Shown: positions 47,901 to 55,497 of the stretch, piece after piece
How positions within the stretch are numbered: position 1 is the stretch's first letter
Layout of the letters: each line of letters starts with the position of its first letter
NCBI RefSeq assembly: GCF_004339595.1
Contig: NZ_SMFU01000008.1
Span: 620,001 to 684,000 of the forward strand
DNA length: 64,000 nt
Source of the DNA: Marinobacterium mangrovicola
Lineage (GTDB): Bacteria; Pseudomonadota; Gammaproteobacteria; Pseudomonadales; Balneatricaceae
Direction: 5' to 3'
Translations under genes and position numbers: made by a program
Notes under the pieces: generated by a model
Seen by the model: only the letters and a program-made list of their open reading frames with translations
Databases searched by the model: none
Told to the model about the DNA's origin: nothing

Positions 47901-48876
47901 CAAAATCTGACATGTAAATGTTAGCTAGAAAACCAGATGCGACTAATCCTTGAGGTAGTCCAAAAGGTGCTTTTGGGCACTTCTCTGAAGAACAAATCTG
48001 TTTGAATTTTTCATTGGAATCAACGGACCATTCCCAGTCTTTAAATGCTGTGAATATGTTTTTTCTGACTTCGGTTTTTTGAATTAAGTTGCCTTCTTGC
48101 TTTTGAGAAAATTGCGCAATTTTTTTCACAAGAAGTGGCCGCTTTATACAGTCAAAAAATTGAGAAATATCGAGTTCTACTAGATATACCTCTTCCTCAT
48201 CAGATTTATCTTGTATCTCATTTTTGGCAAAGTAATATGGCCTTTCCAAGAATTTTCGGTAGTCCGTGAAAAATTTACTATAGGTGGTTGTTGCGCCATA
48301 GCTGTGTTCAGCTTCGTCGTCTTTATATCTGCAATAGAGCCTATTTCCGTAGCTAACGATTCCTTTTTTATGTACTTCATCGTAGCTAGTTGACGGGTCA
48401 CCCTGTTTGCTTTCGACCTCGTTGGCAAGGCACATCATTACGAGTGTCATGATTGTCTGCTCGCGTATGCTTATATGGGCGAGGGGCCGTAATTTGAGAG
48501 GGCTATCTTCTACTGAGTGATCGTCATCAGGATCTAGGTTTTGAAAATTTAGGTTTTCGGGCTGCCAGGTTAGCCTGTATTCAGATAACTGCAGGGGATC
48601 ATTATCCTGCTTCACAAACTCCCAAGGATGAGACTTAGGCGCCGGTACGAGTTCGAGTGGTGTAAAAGTGAGCTCATCTTTAACTTCTTTAGCCCACTCA
48701 TCACAGCGATTAGCCAAATCAATGGATGACGTATCGAGTTCGAAGTGATCAGCATACCAGTTGGTTGTGCGGATATACTCGTGTGCCTTCTTCCAGGCGA
48801 GTGCAAAGAGTAGAGGATCGGTCAAGTAATCATCATTTAATGCGAGCTTTTCGTACTTTTTGTCTAATACAGGCAT
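44923..48876 (-). CDS. Defense-associated reverse transcriptase-nitrilase fusion (DRT type 1 / UG1 class)
   Basis: A 1317-residue single protein. Residues about 130-415 form a reverse-transcriptase palm: Asp236 in VELDISQFFD, the PQG loop (308-310) in FGLPQGLVASGFLANIY, and the catalytic YVDD box at 351-354. The middle 600 residues are helical and unassigned. The C-terminal 250 residues are a nitrilase-superfamily domain with the full triad: Glu1099 (VLPELAV), Lys1161 (FQGKHHM) and Cys1203 (AAICFDS). This RT plus C-terminal nitrilase layout is that of the UG1/DRT type 1 anti-phage systems. Both active sites are intact. AAGGAC precedes the ATG. No intron or retron RNA was recognised nearby. 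Confidence 0.88.
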   Translation of the reverse strand: MPVLDKKYEKLALNDDYLTDPLLFALAWKKAHEYIRTTNWYADHFELDTSSIDLANRCDEWAKEVKDELTFTPLELVPAPKSHPWEFVKQDNDPLQLSEYRLTWQPENLNFQNLDPDDDHSVEDSPLKLRPLAHISIREQTIMTLVMMCLANEVESKQGDPSTSYDEVHKKGIVSYGNRLYCRYKDDEAEHSYGATTTYSKFFTDYRKFLERPYYFAKNEIQDKSDEEEVYLVELDISQFFDCIKRPLLVKKIAQFSQKQEGNLIQKTEVRKNIFTAFKDWEWSVDSNEKFKQICSSEKCPKAPFGLPQGLVASGFLANIYMSDFDDRMKEKIGHIICEHHDIRLVDYCRYVDDMRFVLVGPNRNKIEEKLGKSKSSKTYLEIIKNALLDITIPLLDELNLESNPNKTKVEVFRGKSVGISQTLEDIQNSVSGPISYDDTEVHLDQLESLLALSKSKEQNQSDGHGYYNRLAAIEKDMFDVREDTLKRFAANKISKLLNSMRHFTSRKTDENGKPIPGDWDYLQERLARRLIACWSRDPALVLLLKKGIELFPSTKLLEPILEQLQYLREIPFSPWRHIVSKQSQTQAAIGTYCLAEIYRHAATVIHRKDRQAVPAHADIDQFFELLQSNAIDETAFEERISSIEETASSSPENAKPEGFNFLAAQARFLLLVRMDTTLEGSSGCWFHDLIFKLANGFRKISLDKDATDRDIATAIVISSQIIEDIKPLLRAASSLLDDHKNPPKILELIAIQDATLLRSLVLHARALKYSWLDSEKVQALIEKLYINTRPSAKKLEDITSYISLYKLVARPDNPFGNEIMALKLMRSLLRKSASFDTSKKDEVIDLAKTKVKFDKLSASPSFNVFDAEVSINLEFNKALSEAAGHLHSQQDDTFILQRIALCVRAVLSGLGDPTGFGTSVAPKTGYRGLKTTQFKRQIGLLTTPEALAGEAAQFSGWLTTLLSKLLKWPGIRVNDQGYSWPIELSVESVSKLVDKRLNELKDAYCIQSSMPGLPELVSPSWDKSKKDLVVAMVQAKMPRQQDFAEHGQFLDDPEYRTKHRRHIARVAKLVTKHIEAQHLDKPTNGEREQNIDLIVLPELAVHQDDMDILIHLSRKTHAIIVAGLGFIKQPGSKQPKNCAVWIVPRKHNGNNNEIQRFQGKHHMTAPEVKLGIQPWRPYQLILELAHPAFPNEKGFCLSAAICFDSTDIALSADLRDKSNALLIPALNRDVNTFDSMVEALHYHMYQHVVLVNTGEYGGSYAMAPYDKRHERLISHSSGNDQVTINTFRMNMFDFRRDGVGASMQSGIKQKSAPAGV

Positions 48877-49073
48877 TGCGTTGTCCTTAACTAATCGCTT
48901 TTTCCACTATTACTTCAGCCAAATGGCATCGGGTCTCGCATAGGGGTATCTCACCAGCGCTCAGGGTATCCCAATGGAGTCAGTTTCTGAAGCTTAGCTA
49001 ATTAGCCTGTTATGGTTAGCGGGAGGGTAGTTTACTGGTGGCTGTTTGAAGTCTCCGGGTCGGGACTAATGCT

Positions 49074-49304
49074 TCAGCCAGACGTTTGGTCAGTCGTCAC
49101 TATTTTCCGAGTGTAGTGAACCTCAGTTACCCGCCCGGCTTCTTCGTTGTAGGTGTCCAGATGTTTAGCGCTCCTGTCCCGCTTCGCGCATGATTTGATC
49201 ACTTCTCTTGTCGCCGAAACCAGCGACCAGCATTTATTCCCATACTCTGAAGTTCGTGCACGATAGATAGCAGCTATCTTCTCAGGTACTGTTGCATACA
49301 CCAT
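49074..49304 (-). CDS. Possible small hypothetical protein
   Basis: A 76-codon frame starting MVYATVPEKIAAIYRARTSEYGNK. The composition is protein-like, but there is no clear ribosome binding site and no recognised family. It may be a remnant at the island border. Confidence 0.2.
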   Translation of the reverse strand: MVYATVPEKIAAIYRARTSEYGNKCWSLVSATREVIKSCAKRDRSAKHLDTYNEEAGRVTEVHYTRKIVTTDQTSG

Positions 49305-49347
49305 TTAATAGCCATTCAATCCGTGCTGTTATTTTCATGCCCATTCC

Positions 49348-49378
49348 TTGACCTTCCAATCGTGGGAAGGTTTATAGT
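49348..49378 (+). promoter_or_regulatory. CueR-type copA promoter with 19-bp spacer
   Basis: -35 TTGACC (49348-49353) and -10 TATAGT (49373-49378) are separated by 19 bp, the over-long spacer typical of MerR-family promoters. The spacer holds the dyad ACCTTCC-N7-GGAAGGT (49351-49371), the CueR binding pattern. Confidence 0.92.
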
Positions 49379-49416
49379 TGCCAGTATCAATATGGAATGT
49401 TTCTAGGAGGCAGCTG

Positions 49417-51900
49417 ATGAACACCCAGTTAAAACCGAATCAGTCGCCCGCGTCATCGATAAGTCTGCCCGTCGAGGGCATGAGTTGTGCCTCATGCGTG
49501 GGGCGCGTGGAAGCGGCACTGAAAAAGGTCGATAACGTTGAAGAGGTCGCGGTAAACCTGGCGACCGAGCGTGCCGATATACGCTCCAGCAAGCCGCTGG
49601 ATCGCCAGTCACTGGTTGAGGCGGTGGAGAAAGCGGGCTACTCGGTACCGGCAACGACCACCGAGCTTGCTATCGAGGGGATGAGCTGTGCGTCCTGCGT
49701 CGGCCGGGTCGAGCGCGCGCTGCAGGCGGTGCCAGGCGTTGTGGAAGCCAACGTGAACCTGGCGACGGAAAAGGCCAGCATACGCGGTAATTCCAGTGTC
49801 GATACGCTGATCGCTGCGGTGGCTGATGCCGGTTATGAGGCCAGCGAGATCGATCAGGGCGGTGCCGTTGCCGATGACAGCAGCGAGAAAAAAGATGCCG
49901 AGCTGGCGGGGCTGAAACGAGATCTGACCATTGCGGCGCTGCTCTCCCTGCCGGTGTTCCTGATAGAGATGGGCTCACACCTGATTCCCGGCGTGCATAG
50001 CCTGGTGGCTAACACCATCGGCATGCAGATGAGCTGGTACATCCAGTTTGTGCTGGCCACGCTGACGCTGTTCGGGCCGGGCCTGCGCTTCTTCAAAAAA
50101 GGCGTGCCTGCGCTTCTGCGTGCGGCGCCGGATATGAACTCCCTGGTGGTGCTCGGTACCTCGGCGGCCTGGGGATATTCCGTTATCGCGACCTTCTTCT
50201 CCGGCGTGCTGCCTGAAGGCACGGCTAACGTTTATTACGAGGCCGCTGCGGTCATCGTAACCCTGATCCTGCTCGGCCGTTTCTTTGAAGCCCGGGCGAA
50301 AGGGCGTACCTCCCAGGCGATCAAACGCCTGGTGGGTCTGCAGGCAAAGACCGCCCGCGTGCACCGTGATGGCAAGACTGTTGAGATCGGTATTGGTGAG
50401 GTTCAGCCGGGGGATACCGTTGAGGTACGTCCCGGTGAGCGTATACCGGTGGACGGCGAGGTGATCGAAGGCGACAGCTATGTCGACGAGTCGATGATCA
50501 CCGGTGAGCCGGTGCCGGTATCCAAAAGCAGCGGCAGCCCGGTGGTGGGCGGTACCGTCAACCAGAAGGGTGCGCTGACGTTCAAAGCCACGGCTGTGGG
50601 CGGCACCACTGTTCTGGCGCAGATCATCCGTATGGTGGAGGAAGCGCAGGGTTCCAAGCTGCCGATCCAGGGTATGGTGGACAAGGTGACCATGTGGTTT
50701 GTGCCCGCGGTAATGACAGCGGCGCTGCTAACCTTCCTGGTCTGGTTCTTCGCGGGGCCAGAGCCAGCACTGAGCCTGGCGTTGGTCAACGCGGTGGCGG
50801 TACTGATCATCGCCTGCCCCTGCGCCATGGGGCTGGCAACACCCACATCGATCATGGTTGGCACCGGACGTGGCGCCGAGATGGGCGTGCTGTTCCGTAA
50901 GGGTGAGGCGCTCCAGCTGTTGCGGGACGCGAAAGTCGTCGCGGTCGACAAGACCGGTACGCTGACCGAAGGCAAGCCGGCACTGACCGATCTGCAGGTC
51001 GCCGAAGGGTTTGAGCGCAGCGATATCCTGGCGAAAATTGCCGCGGTGGAATCCCGCTCTGAGCACCCCATCGGGCGTGCCATCGCTGAGGCGGCAGAAG
51101 CGGAAGGTCTCAGTATTCCTGCTACCGAGAGCTTTGAGTCTGTCACCGGTTTTGGTGTCAGGGCTCAGGCGGAAGGCGTGTCCGTGGATATCGGTGCCGA
51201 CCGCTATATGAGCAAACTCGGTCTGGATGTGGACCTCTTTGCTGAAGAGGCGGCACGTCTGGGGGATGAGGGTAAATCTCCGCTTTATGCCGCGATTAAT
51301 GGAAAACTGGCGGCGATCATCGCCGTATCGGACCCGATCAAGGAATCCACTCCCGATGCGATTGCAGCACTGCATTCACTGGGGCTCAAGGTCGCGATGA
51401 TTACCGGTGATAACCGCCGCACCGCCGAGGCGATCGCCCGGCAGCTGGGTATCGATGATGTGGTTGCCGAGGTGTTGCCGGAAGGTAAGGTTGAGGCGGT
51501 GAAAAAACTCAAGTCCGAGCACGGCAAACTGGCCTTTGTGGGTGATGGCATCAACGATGCGCCGGCCCTGGCGGAAGCCGATGTGGGTATGGCGATCGGC
51601 ACAGGCACCGATATCGCCATCGAAGCGGCGGATGTGGTGCTGATGTCCGGTAGCCTGGGCGGTATTCCCAGTGCGATCGCGCTGTCACAGGAGACCATCC
51701 GCAATATCAAGCAGAACCTGTTCTGGGCATTCGCCTACAACACGGCGCTGATTCCGCTGGCGGCAGGGGTGCTCTATCCGGCCTTTGGTCTGCTGCTGTC
51801 ACCGATCTTTGCGGCGGGCGCCATGGCGCTCTCTTCGGTCTTTGTGCTGACCAATGCGCTCAGGTTGCGCCGCTTCAAGGCGCCGGTGCAGGCAGCCTGA
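49417..51900 (+). CDS. copA: Copper-exporting P1B-type ATPase CopA
   Basis: A Cu(I) efflux ATPase of 827 residues. Two N-terminal HMA domains each have GMSCASC (21-27 and 88-94), followed by eight membrane helices. The transport motif CPC is in [15 protein letters not shown], the phosphorylation site in [11 protein letters not shown], the actuator motif in [17 protein letters not shown], and the hinge in [17 protein letters not shown]. The ATG at 49417 follows AGGAGG; an in-frame start further upstream overlaps the promoter and was rejected. It is expressed from a CueR promoter and followed by cueR after 47 bases. Confidence 0.96.
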   Translation: MNTQLKPNQSPASSISLPVEGMSCASCVGRVEAALKKVDNVEEVAVNLATERADIRSSKPLDRQSLVEAVEKAGYSVPATTTELAIEGMSCASCVGRVERALQAVPGVVEANVNLATEKASIRGNSSVDTLIAAVADAGYEASEIDQGGAVADDSSEKKDAELAGLKRDLTIAALLSLPVFLIEMGSHLIPGVHSLVANTIGMQMSWYIQFVLATLTLFGPGLRFFKKGVPALLRAAPDMNSLVVLGTSAAWGYSVIATFFSGVLPEGTANVYYEAAAVIVTLILLGRFFEARAKGRTSQAIKRLVGLQAKTARVHRDGKTVEIGIGEVQPGDTVEVRPGERIPVDGEVIEGDSYVDESMITGEPVPVSKSSGSPVVGGTVNQKGALTFKATAVGGTTVLAQIIRMVEEAQGSKLPIQGMVDKVTMWFVPAVMTAALLTFLVWFFAGPEPALSLALVNAVAVLIIACPCAMGLATPTSIMVGTGRGAEMGVLFRKGEALQLLRDAKVVAVDKTGTLTEGKPALTDLQVAEGFERSDILAKIAAVESRSEHPIGRAIAEAAEAEGLSIPATESFESVTGFGVRAQAEGVSVDIGADRYMSKLGLDVDLFAEEAARLGDEGKSPLYAAINGKLAAIIAVSDPIKESTPDAIAALHSLGLKVAMITGDNRRTAEAIARQLGIDDVVAEVLPEGKVEAVKKLKSEHGKLAFVGDGINDAPALAEADVGMAIGTGTDIAIEAADVVLMSGSLGGIPSAIALSQETIRNIKQNLFWAFAYNTALIPLAAGVLYPAFGLLLSPIFAAGAMALSSVFVLTNALRLRRFKAPVQAA

Positions 51901-51947
51901 GCGCAAAACGGCTTTAACCGAACGCATTGGAAAAGAGAGCGGTGACT

Positions 51948-52484
51948 ATGAATATTGGTAAAGCGGCAGAGGCCTCGGGCGTTTCGGCGAAGATGATTCG
52001 CTACTACGAGTCGATCGGGCTGATCCCTGAGGTGTCCCGCACCGAAGCCGGCTACCGGGACTACTCCGATAAAGATGTGCACCGGCTGCGCTTCATCCGT
52101 CGCGCCCGCGATCTCGGCTTTTCGGTGGATCAGATGGCGGAGCTGCTGGCGCTTTGGCAGGACAGAGGCCGGGCCAGTGCCGATGTGAAACGGATTGCGC
52201 TGGAGCATGTGGCTGAGCTGGAACGCAAGGCGCGCGAGCTGATGGAGATGAGCCAGACTCTCGCGCACCTGGCCGGCAACTGCCACGGCGATGATCGACC
52301 GGATTGCCCGATCATCAATGTGCTGTCTGAGCAGGATGGTTGTGAGGACGGTTGTAAGGACAGGGAGCCCGATGCGGCCGGGCATTGCGGAGGGAAGGCT
52401 GATCAGAGCCATGAACATGCGCAACCGCGTTTTGGTAAAACCGGTATTGAACCGGATCGAAAACGGCGGCACGGGTCGGACTGA
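51948..52484 (+). CDS. cueR: Copper-responsive MerR regulator CueR with extended tail
   Basis: A MerR-family Cu(I) sensor. The HTH (MNIGKAAEASGVSAKMIRYYESIGLIPEVSRTEAGYRDY) leads to the dimer helix and the metal site Cys112-x7-Cys120, the same numbering as E. coli CueR. It is 178 residues, about 40 longer than usual: after the metal loop comes a tail with Cys132, Cys136, His146, Cys147, His155 and His157. The tail may bind metal or may be an accident of a lost stop. The start at 51948 fits the family N-terminus. It lies just downstream of copA. Confidence 0.9.
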   Translation: MNIGKAAEASGVSAKMIRYYESIGLIPEVSRTEAGYRDYSDKDVHRLRFIRRARDLGFSVDQMAELLALWQDRGRASADVKRIALEHVAELERKARELMEMSQTLAHLAGNCHGDDRPDCPIINVLSEQDGCEDGCKDREPDAAGHCGGKADQSHEHAQPRFGKTGIEPDRKRRHGSD

Positions 52485-52515
52485 TCTCTGCTCGCAGTAG
52501 AGCGCCAGGAACAAG

Positions 52516-52552
52516 AAAGGCCGCCCGGGATTTAATCGCGGGCGGCCTTTTT
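52516..52552. terminator. Terminator between cueR and copZ, probably bidirectional
   Basis: AAAGGCCGCCCG pairs with CGGGCGGCCTTT around an 11-base loop and is followed by TT; the minus strand also ends in a T-run from the leading A-rich arm. It separates converging cueR and copZ. Confidence 0.9.
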
Positions 52553-52631
52553 AATGCTGGGCTCCGGCAGTGCAACTCTTCAGCTCTCCAACGCTTCATC
52601 TCAACGGAAGCCGAAAGCCGGGAGTTAGGCG

Positions 52632-52838
52632 TCAGGCGTTGATCGCCTGGTTCTCGTAACCTGCTTCCAGGATGGCTGCGCTGATCGCTGCAAACTCAGT
52701 ATCGCTGCTGACGGTCACTTCACCTTTATCAAGATCGGTGGAGACCTCGGCCTGAGGGTCCAGGCCCTTGACCGCTTTCTCAATCGCAGAAACGCAGTGA
52801 CCGCAGGACATGCCGGTAACTTTCAGTTGGTGCTGCAT
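52632..52838 (-). CDS. copZ: Copper chaperone CopZ (HMA-domain protein)
   Basis: A 68-residue heavy-metal-associated protein with the Cu(I) site GMSCGHC at 9-15 and the ferredoxin-like βαββαβ pattern. It would carry copper to CopA. The start at 52838 was chosen because AAGGAG lies six bases upstream; an earlier in-frame ATG (52853) precedes that site. Its own CueR-type promoter lies directly upstream, so copA and copZ respond together. Confidence 0.93.
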   Translation of the reverse strand: MQHQLKVTGMSCGHCVSAIEKAVKGLDPQAEVSTDLDKGEVTVSSDTEFAAISAAILEAGYENQAINA

Positions 52839-53162
52839 TTCAAACTCCTTCATTGGTTCGACAATGAAACGATAAACCTTCCAACTCTGGTAAGGTCAAG
52901 ATCTGCTAAAGCCTGTAGCTCAGATCCTGTAGTTGACCCCAGTAGTTGAGACCCAGTAGCCGGTCGGAATTAAATGAACAGCAGTTACGATAGGGTGGAT
53001 CGAATTTCGCTGCATTGACCGCGATTAAATCGCTGCAGAAAACGGAGTGATTTGCTTGCTGGCGAGTGTGCTCGTCTCACATTTCTGGGCCCAGGCCCCG
53101 ATTTCTAATATCGGCTCCTGGCTGAACTGTCTTCCCTGGCTTAATCTCTCGCGTAAATCGAT
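52839..53162. other. Gap between copZ and bhcR
   Basis: 324 bp. The left end holds the copZ promoter (52869-52899). The rest, down to the stop of the converging IclR gene's upstream neighbour, shows no gene or clear signal. Confidence 0.5.
52869..52899 (-). promoter_or_regulatory. CueR-type copZ promoter with 19-bp spacer
   Basis: On the minus strand -35 TTGACC (52894-52899) and -10 TATCGT (52869-52874) are 19 bp apart. The spacer carries ACCTTAC-N7-GGAAGGT (52876-52896), one mismatch from the copA operator. Confidence 0.9.
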
Positions 53163-53942
53163 CTATTCCTCAACGCTCTGCAATGGCCGATATCCCAGCT
53201 GCTCAGAAATCGCTTCCCCGGCCAGTTTGAGATCCTCTACCCACTCGCCCCGGCGTCGTTCGATGGGGGCAGACAGGGAAAGCCCCGCCACCGGCTGGTT
53301 GGTGTGATCGTAGATCAGCACGCCGATACAACCCACACCGATCTCCGCTTCCTCGTTATCCAGGGCATAGCCCCGCTCCACGGAGGCAAGACACTCATTG
53401 GTCAGCGTCGGCAGCGAGGTAAAGGTGTTGCGGGTGTAGGCGGGCAGGTTGGTGCGCTGGGCGTAGCTCTCGATCTCCTTTTCGCCGCCCTTGCCCAGCA
53501 TCAGTTTGCCGACGCCGGTCACGTGCAGCGGGGCGCGGCTGCCGATGATCTGGTTCACATGCATCATGCGGTTCGGTGTGGCCTTGTCGTAGTAAACCAC
53601 CGCATCGCCTTCGCGGATCGTCAGGTTGATCGTCTCGCCCAGCTGGTCGCGCAGCTTGGTCATGTAGGGCATGGCCACCGCTCTGAGCTCGATATCGGAG
53701 TGGATGCGGTTACTGAGCTGAAGCAGGCGCTGACCCAGGCGGTAGGTGCCGTCGCCGCTGCGTTCCACAAAACGATTATCGATCAGCGAGTGCAGGATTC
53801 TGTAGGCGGTGGAGGGGTGCAGGCCGGCATCGGCACTCAATACCTTGAGCTTGACCGGTGTCGAGTAGCGGGAGATTACATCGAGCAGTGTCGCCGCCCG
53901 GTCAATGACCTGGATGCGCGCTTCCGGTTTTTCATCAGACAT
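53163..53942 (-). CDS. bhcR: IclR-family regulator BhcR of the β-hydroxyaspartate cycle
   Basis: A 259-residue IclR-type regulator. The winged helix lies at about 10-70 (VIDRAATLLDVISRYSTPVKLKVLSADAGLHPSTAYRILHSLI), followed by the GAF-like effector domain with GKLMLG and EEAEIGVGCIGVLIYD. The start at 53942 follows GAGG. It is divergent from bhcABCD, the arrangement described for BhcR in Paracoccus, where glyoxylate is the effector. Two perfect 17-bp palindromes in the divergent gap are its likely operators. Confidence 0.88.
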   Translation of the reverse strand: MSDEKPEARIQVIDRAATLLDVISRYSTPVKLKVLSADAGLHPSTAYRILHSLIDNRFVERSGDGTYRLGQRLLQLSNRIHSDIELRAVAMPYMTKLRDQLGETINLTIREGDAVVYYDKATPNRMMHVNQIIGSRAPLHVTGVGKLMLGKGGEKEIESYAQRTNLPAYTRNTFTSLPTLTNECLASVERGYALDNEEAEIGVGCIGVLIYDHTNQPVAGLSLSAPIERRRGEWVEDLKLAGEAISEQLGYRPLQSVEE

Positions 53943-54021
53943 TGGCTGCCTCGCTTTCACGGTTTCGTTGTTATCGTTTTGATCCTCCTCAAGTTACCAC
54001 AATGCAGTAATAACAAGCAGC

Positions 54022-54038
54022 TTTTCACATTGTGAAAA
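54022..54038. promoter_or_regulatory. BhcR operator candidate 1 (perfect palindrome)
   Basis: TTTTCACATTGTGAAAA is a perfect 17-bp palindrome with a single central base, 79 bases before the bhcR start. It shares the outer TTTTCA/TGAAAA arms with the second palindrome 96 bp away. Confidence 0.7.
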
Positions 54039-54117
54039 TCAGTGATTTTACCCATTCTAAAGATATAACCCCTTTATAAACATTAGCTTAAGTCGAATAA
54101 GCTGATTTTTTGGTCAG

Positions 54118-54134
54118 TTTTCATAATATGAAAA
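54118..54134. promoter_or_regulatory. BhcR operator candidate 2 (perfect palindrome)
   Basis: TTTTCATAATATGAAAA, a perfect 17-bp palindrome 172 bases before the bhcA start. The 96-bp distance to candidate 1 is close to nine helical turns, so both could lie on the same DNA face. Confidence 0.7.
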
Positions 54135-54306
54135 TCGTTGCGTATTGCGGAATGAGAGTGGGCTCCCTAAGGTGAATCACAACTTCAGCGCTGACTCAGG
54201 ATCGATTTGAAAGTCGAGTCGGGTCGCGCAGCAGAGCCAAGCAATAAGCCCAGGCAAGACACCCGGGCGGTTAGATAGCCAAACAAACAAGAAAGGGCGA
54301 ATCACC

Positions 54307-55485
54307 ATGTCAGACCAGAACCCCGTTTTTATTCCCGGCCCGACCAATATTCCTGATCGGTTGCGCAACGCCATGCATATCCAGACCCGCGATCACCGCG
54401 CGCCGGATTTTGTGGAAACCTTCGCGCCGGTGCTTGAGGACTGCAAGCGTGTATTCGGGACAGAAACCGGGCAGGTGATAACGTTCCCCGCAAGCGGTAC
54501 CGGCGGTTGGGAAGCCTCCATCTGCAACACCCTGTCTGCCGGCGACACCGTTCTGGTTGCCCGTTACGGCATGTTCTCCCACCGCTGGATCGACCTGTGC
54601 CAGCGTCACAACCTGGAAGTTCAGGTGATCGATTGCGAGTGGGGCTCCGGTGCACCGGCTGACCTGTTCGAGCAGGCGCTGAAAGCCGATACCGACAAGA
54701 CCATCAAGGCGGTTCTGGTCACCCACAACGAGACGGCCACCGGCGTTAAAAGCGATATCGCCGCCGTGCGTCGCGCCATGGATGCTGCCAGCCACCCGGC
54801 GATGCTGTTTGTTGACTGCGTAAGCTCCCTGGCTTCCATGCCGTTCCATATGGATGACTGGGGCGTTGATATCGCAGTGTCCGGTTCGCAGAAAGGTTTC
54901 ATGCTGGCCACCGGTATGGCGATTCTCGGTGTCAGCCAGAAGGCGCTGGCGGCGATGGAAACCGCAACCCTGCCGCGCACCTTCTTTGACTTCCGCGACA
55001 TGATGGCGGCCAACGCCAGCGGCGGCTTCCCTTACACGCCGCCGCTGCAGCTGATCTACGGCATGCGCGAGAGCCTGAAGATGTTGCTCGAAGAGGGGCT
55101 GGATAACGTCTACGCCCGTCACTTCCGTCTGGCGGAAGGCGTTCGTAAAGCGGTAGAGGCCTGGGGCATGAAGCTCTGCGCCCAGTCACCGGAACTCTAC
55201 TCCGACACCGTCAGCGCGATCTATGTACCTGAAGGCTTCGACAGTAACGAGCTCACCGAGCACGCCTTCAACGCCTACGGCGTCTCTTTCGGCATTGGCC
55301 TGGGCGAGATGAACGGCAAGGCGTTCCGTATCGGGCACCTGGGTTCGCTGACCGATGTCATGGTGCTGTCGGGCCTGGCCACCATCGAAATGGCGATGGC
55401 GGATCTGAACTACCCGTTCGAGCTGGGCTCCGGCGTGCGTGCCGCGCAGGAATACTACCGCGCCACCGCAGCCGCCAACCAGTAA
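54307..55485 (+). CDS. bhcA: L-aspartate:glyoxylate aminotransferase BhcA
   Basis: A class V PLP aminotransferase of 392 residues. The Schiff-base Lys196 lies in VSGSQKGFML; FIPGPTNIPDRLRNAMHIQTRDHRAPDF and the AGC-like GTGGWEASICNT are typical of alanine/aspartate-glyoxylate transaminases. In the β-hydroxyaspartate cycle it makes glycine from glyoxylate using aspartate. Alone it could be called serine-glyoxylate aminotransferase; the complete bhcBCD context decides. It follows an AAGGG-type site and precedes bhcB by 12 bases. Confidence 0.92.
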   Translation: MSDQNPVFIPGPTNIPDRLRNAMHIQTRDHRAPDFVETFAPVLEDCKRVFGTETGQVITFPASGTGGWEASICNTLSAGDTVLVARYGMFSHRWIDLCQRHNLEVQVIDCEWGSGAPADLFEQALKADTDKTIKAVLVTHNETATGVKSDIAAVRRAMDAASHPAMLFVDCVSSLASMPFHMDDWGVDIAVSGSQKGFMLATGMAILGVSQKALAAMETATLPRTFFDFRDMMAANASGGFPYTPPLQLIYGMRESLKMLLEEGLDNVYARHFRLAEGVRKAVEAWGMKLCAQSPELYSDTVSAIYVPEGFDSNELTEHAFNAYGVSFGIGLGEMNGKAFRIGHLGSLTDVMVLSGLATIEMAMADLNYPFELGSGVRAAQEYYRATAAANQ

Positions 55486-55497
55486 AGGAGGAGTGTC

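Larger units (their letters stand above)
48877..49416. other. Right end of the island and copA promoter region
   Basis: 540 bp. The left part has no clear gene, only a weak 76-codon frame (49074-49304, minus). The CueR-type promoter of copA lies at 49348-49378. No copy of the tRNA-Pro 3' end was found, so the right border of the island is uncertain; the change back to GC-rich sequence occurs near 49.33 kb. Confidence 0.45.
53943..54306. other. bhcR-bhcA divergent promoter region
   Basis: 364 bp. Besides the two palindromes it contains a hairpin AGCTTA/TAAGCT (54085-54103) followed by GATTTTTT, which could be a weak attenuator, and the bhcA ribosome binding site at the right end. Confidence 0.5.

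Noticed and set aside
44738-48922. Retron-type or group II intron RNA next to the reverse transcriptase
   Set aside because: I saw no inverted-repeat msr/msd layout and no domain V-like hairpin in the flanks; the RT-nitrilase layout fits a UG-class RT instead.
49040-49070. Possible attR: GTCGGGACT near 49.05 kb resembling the tRNA-Pro end
   Set aside because: Only nine bases match, and in the inverse orientation; integration would give a direct repeat of at least 15-20 bases.
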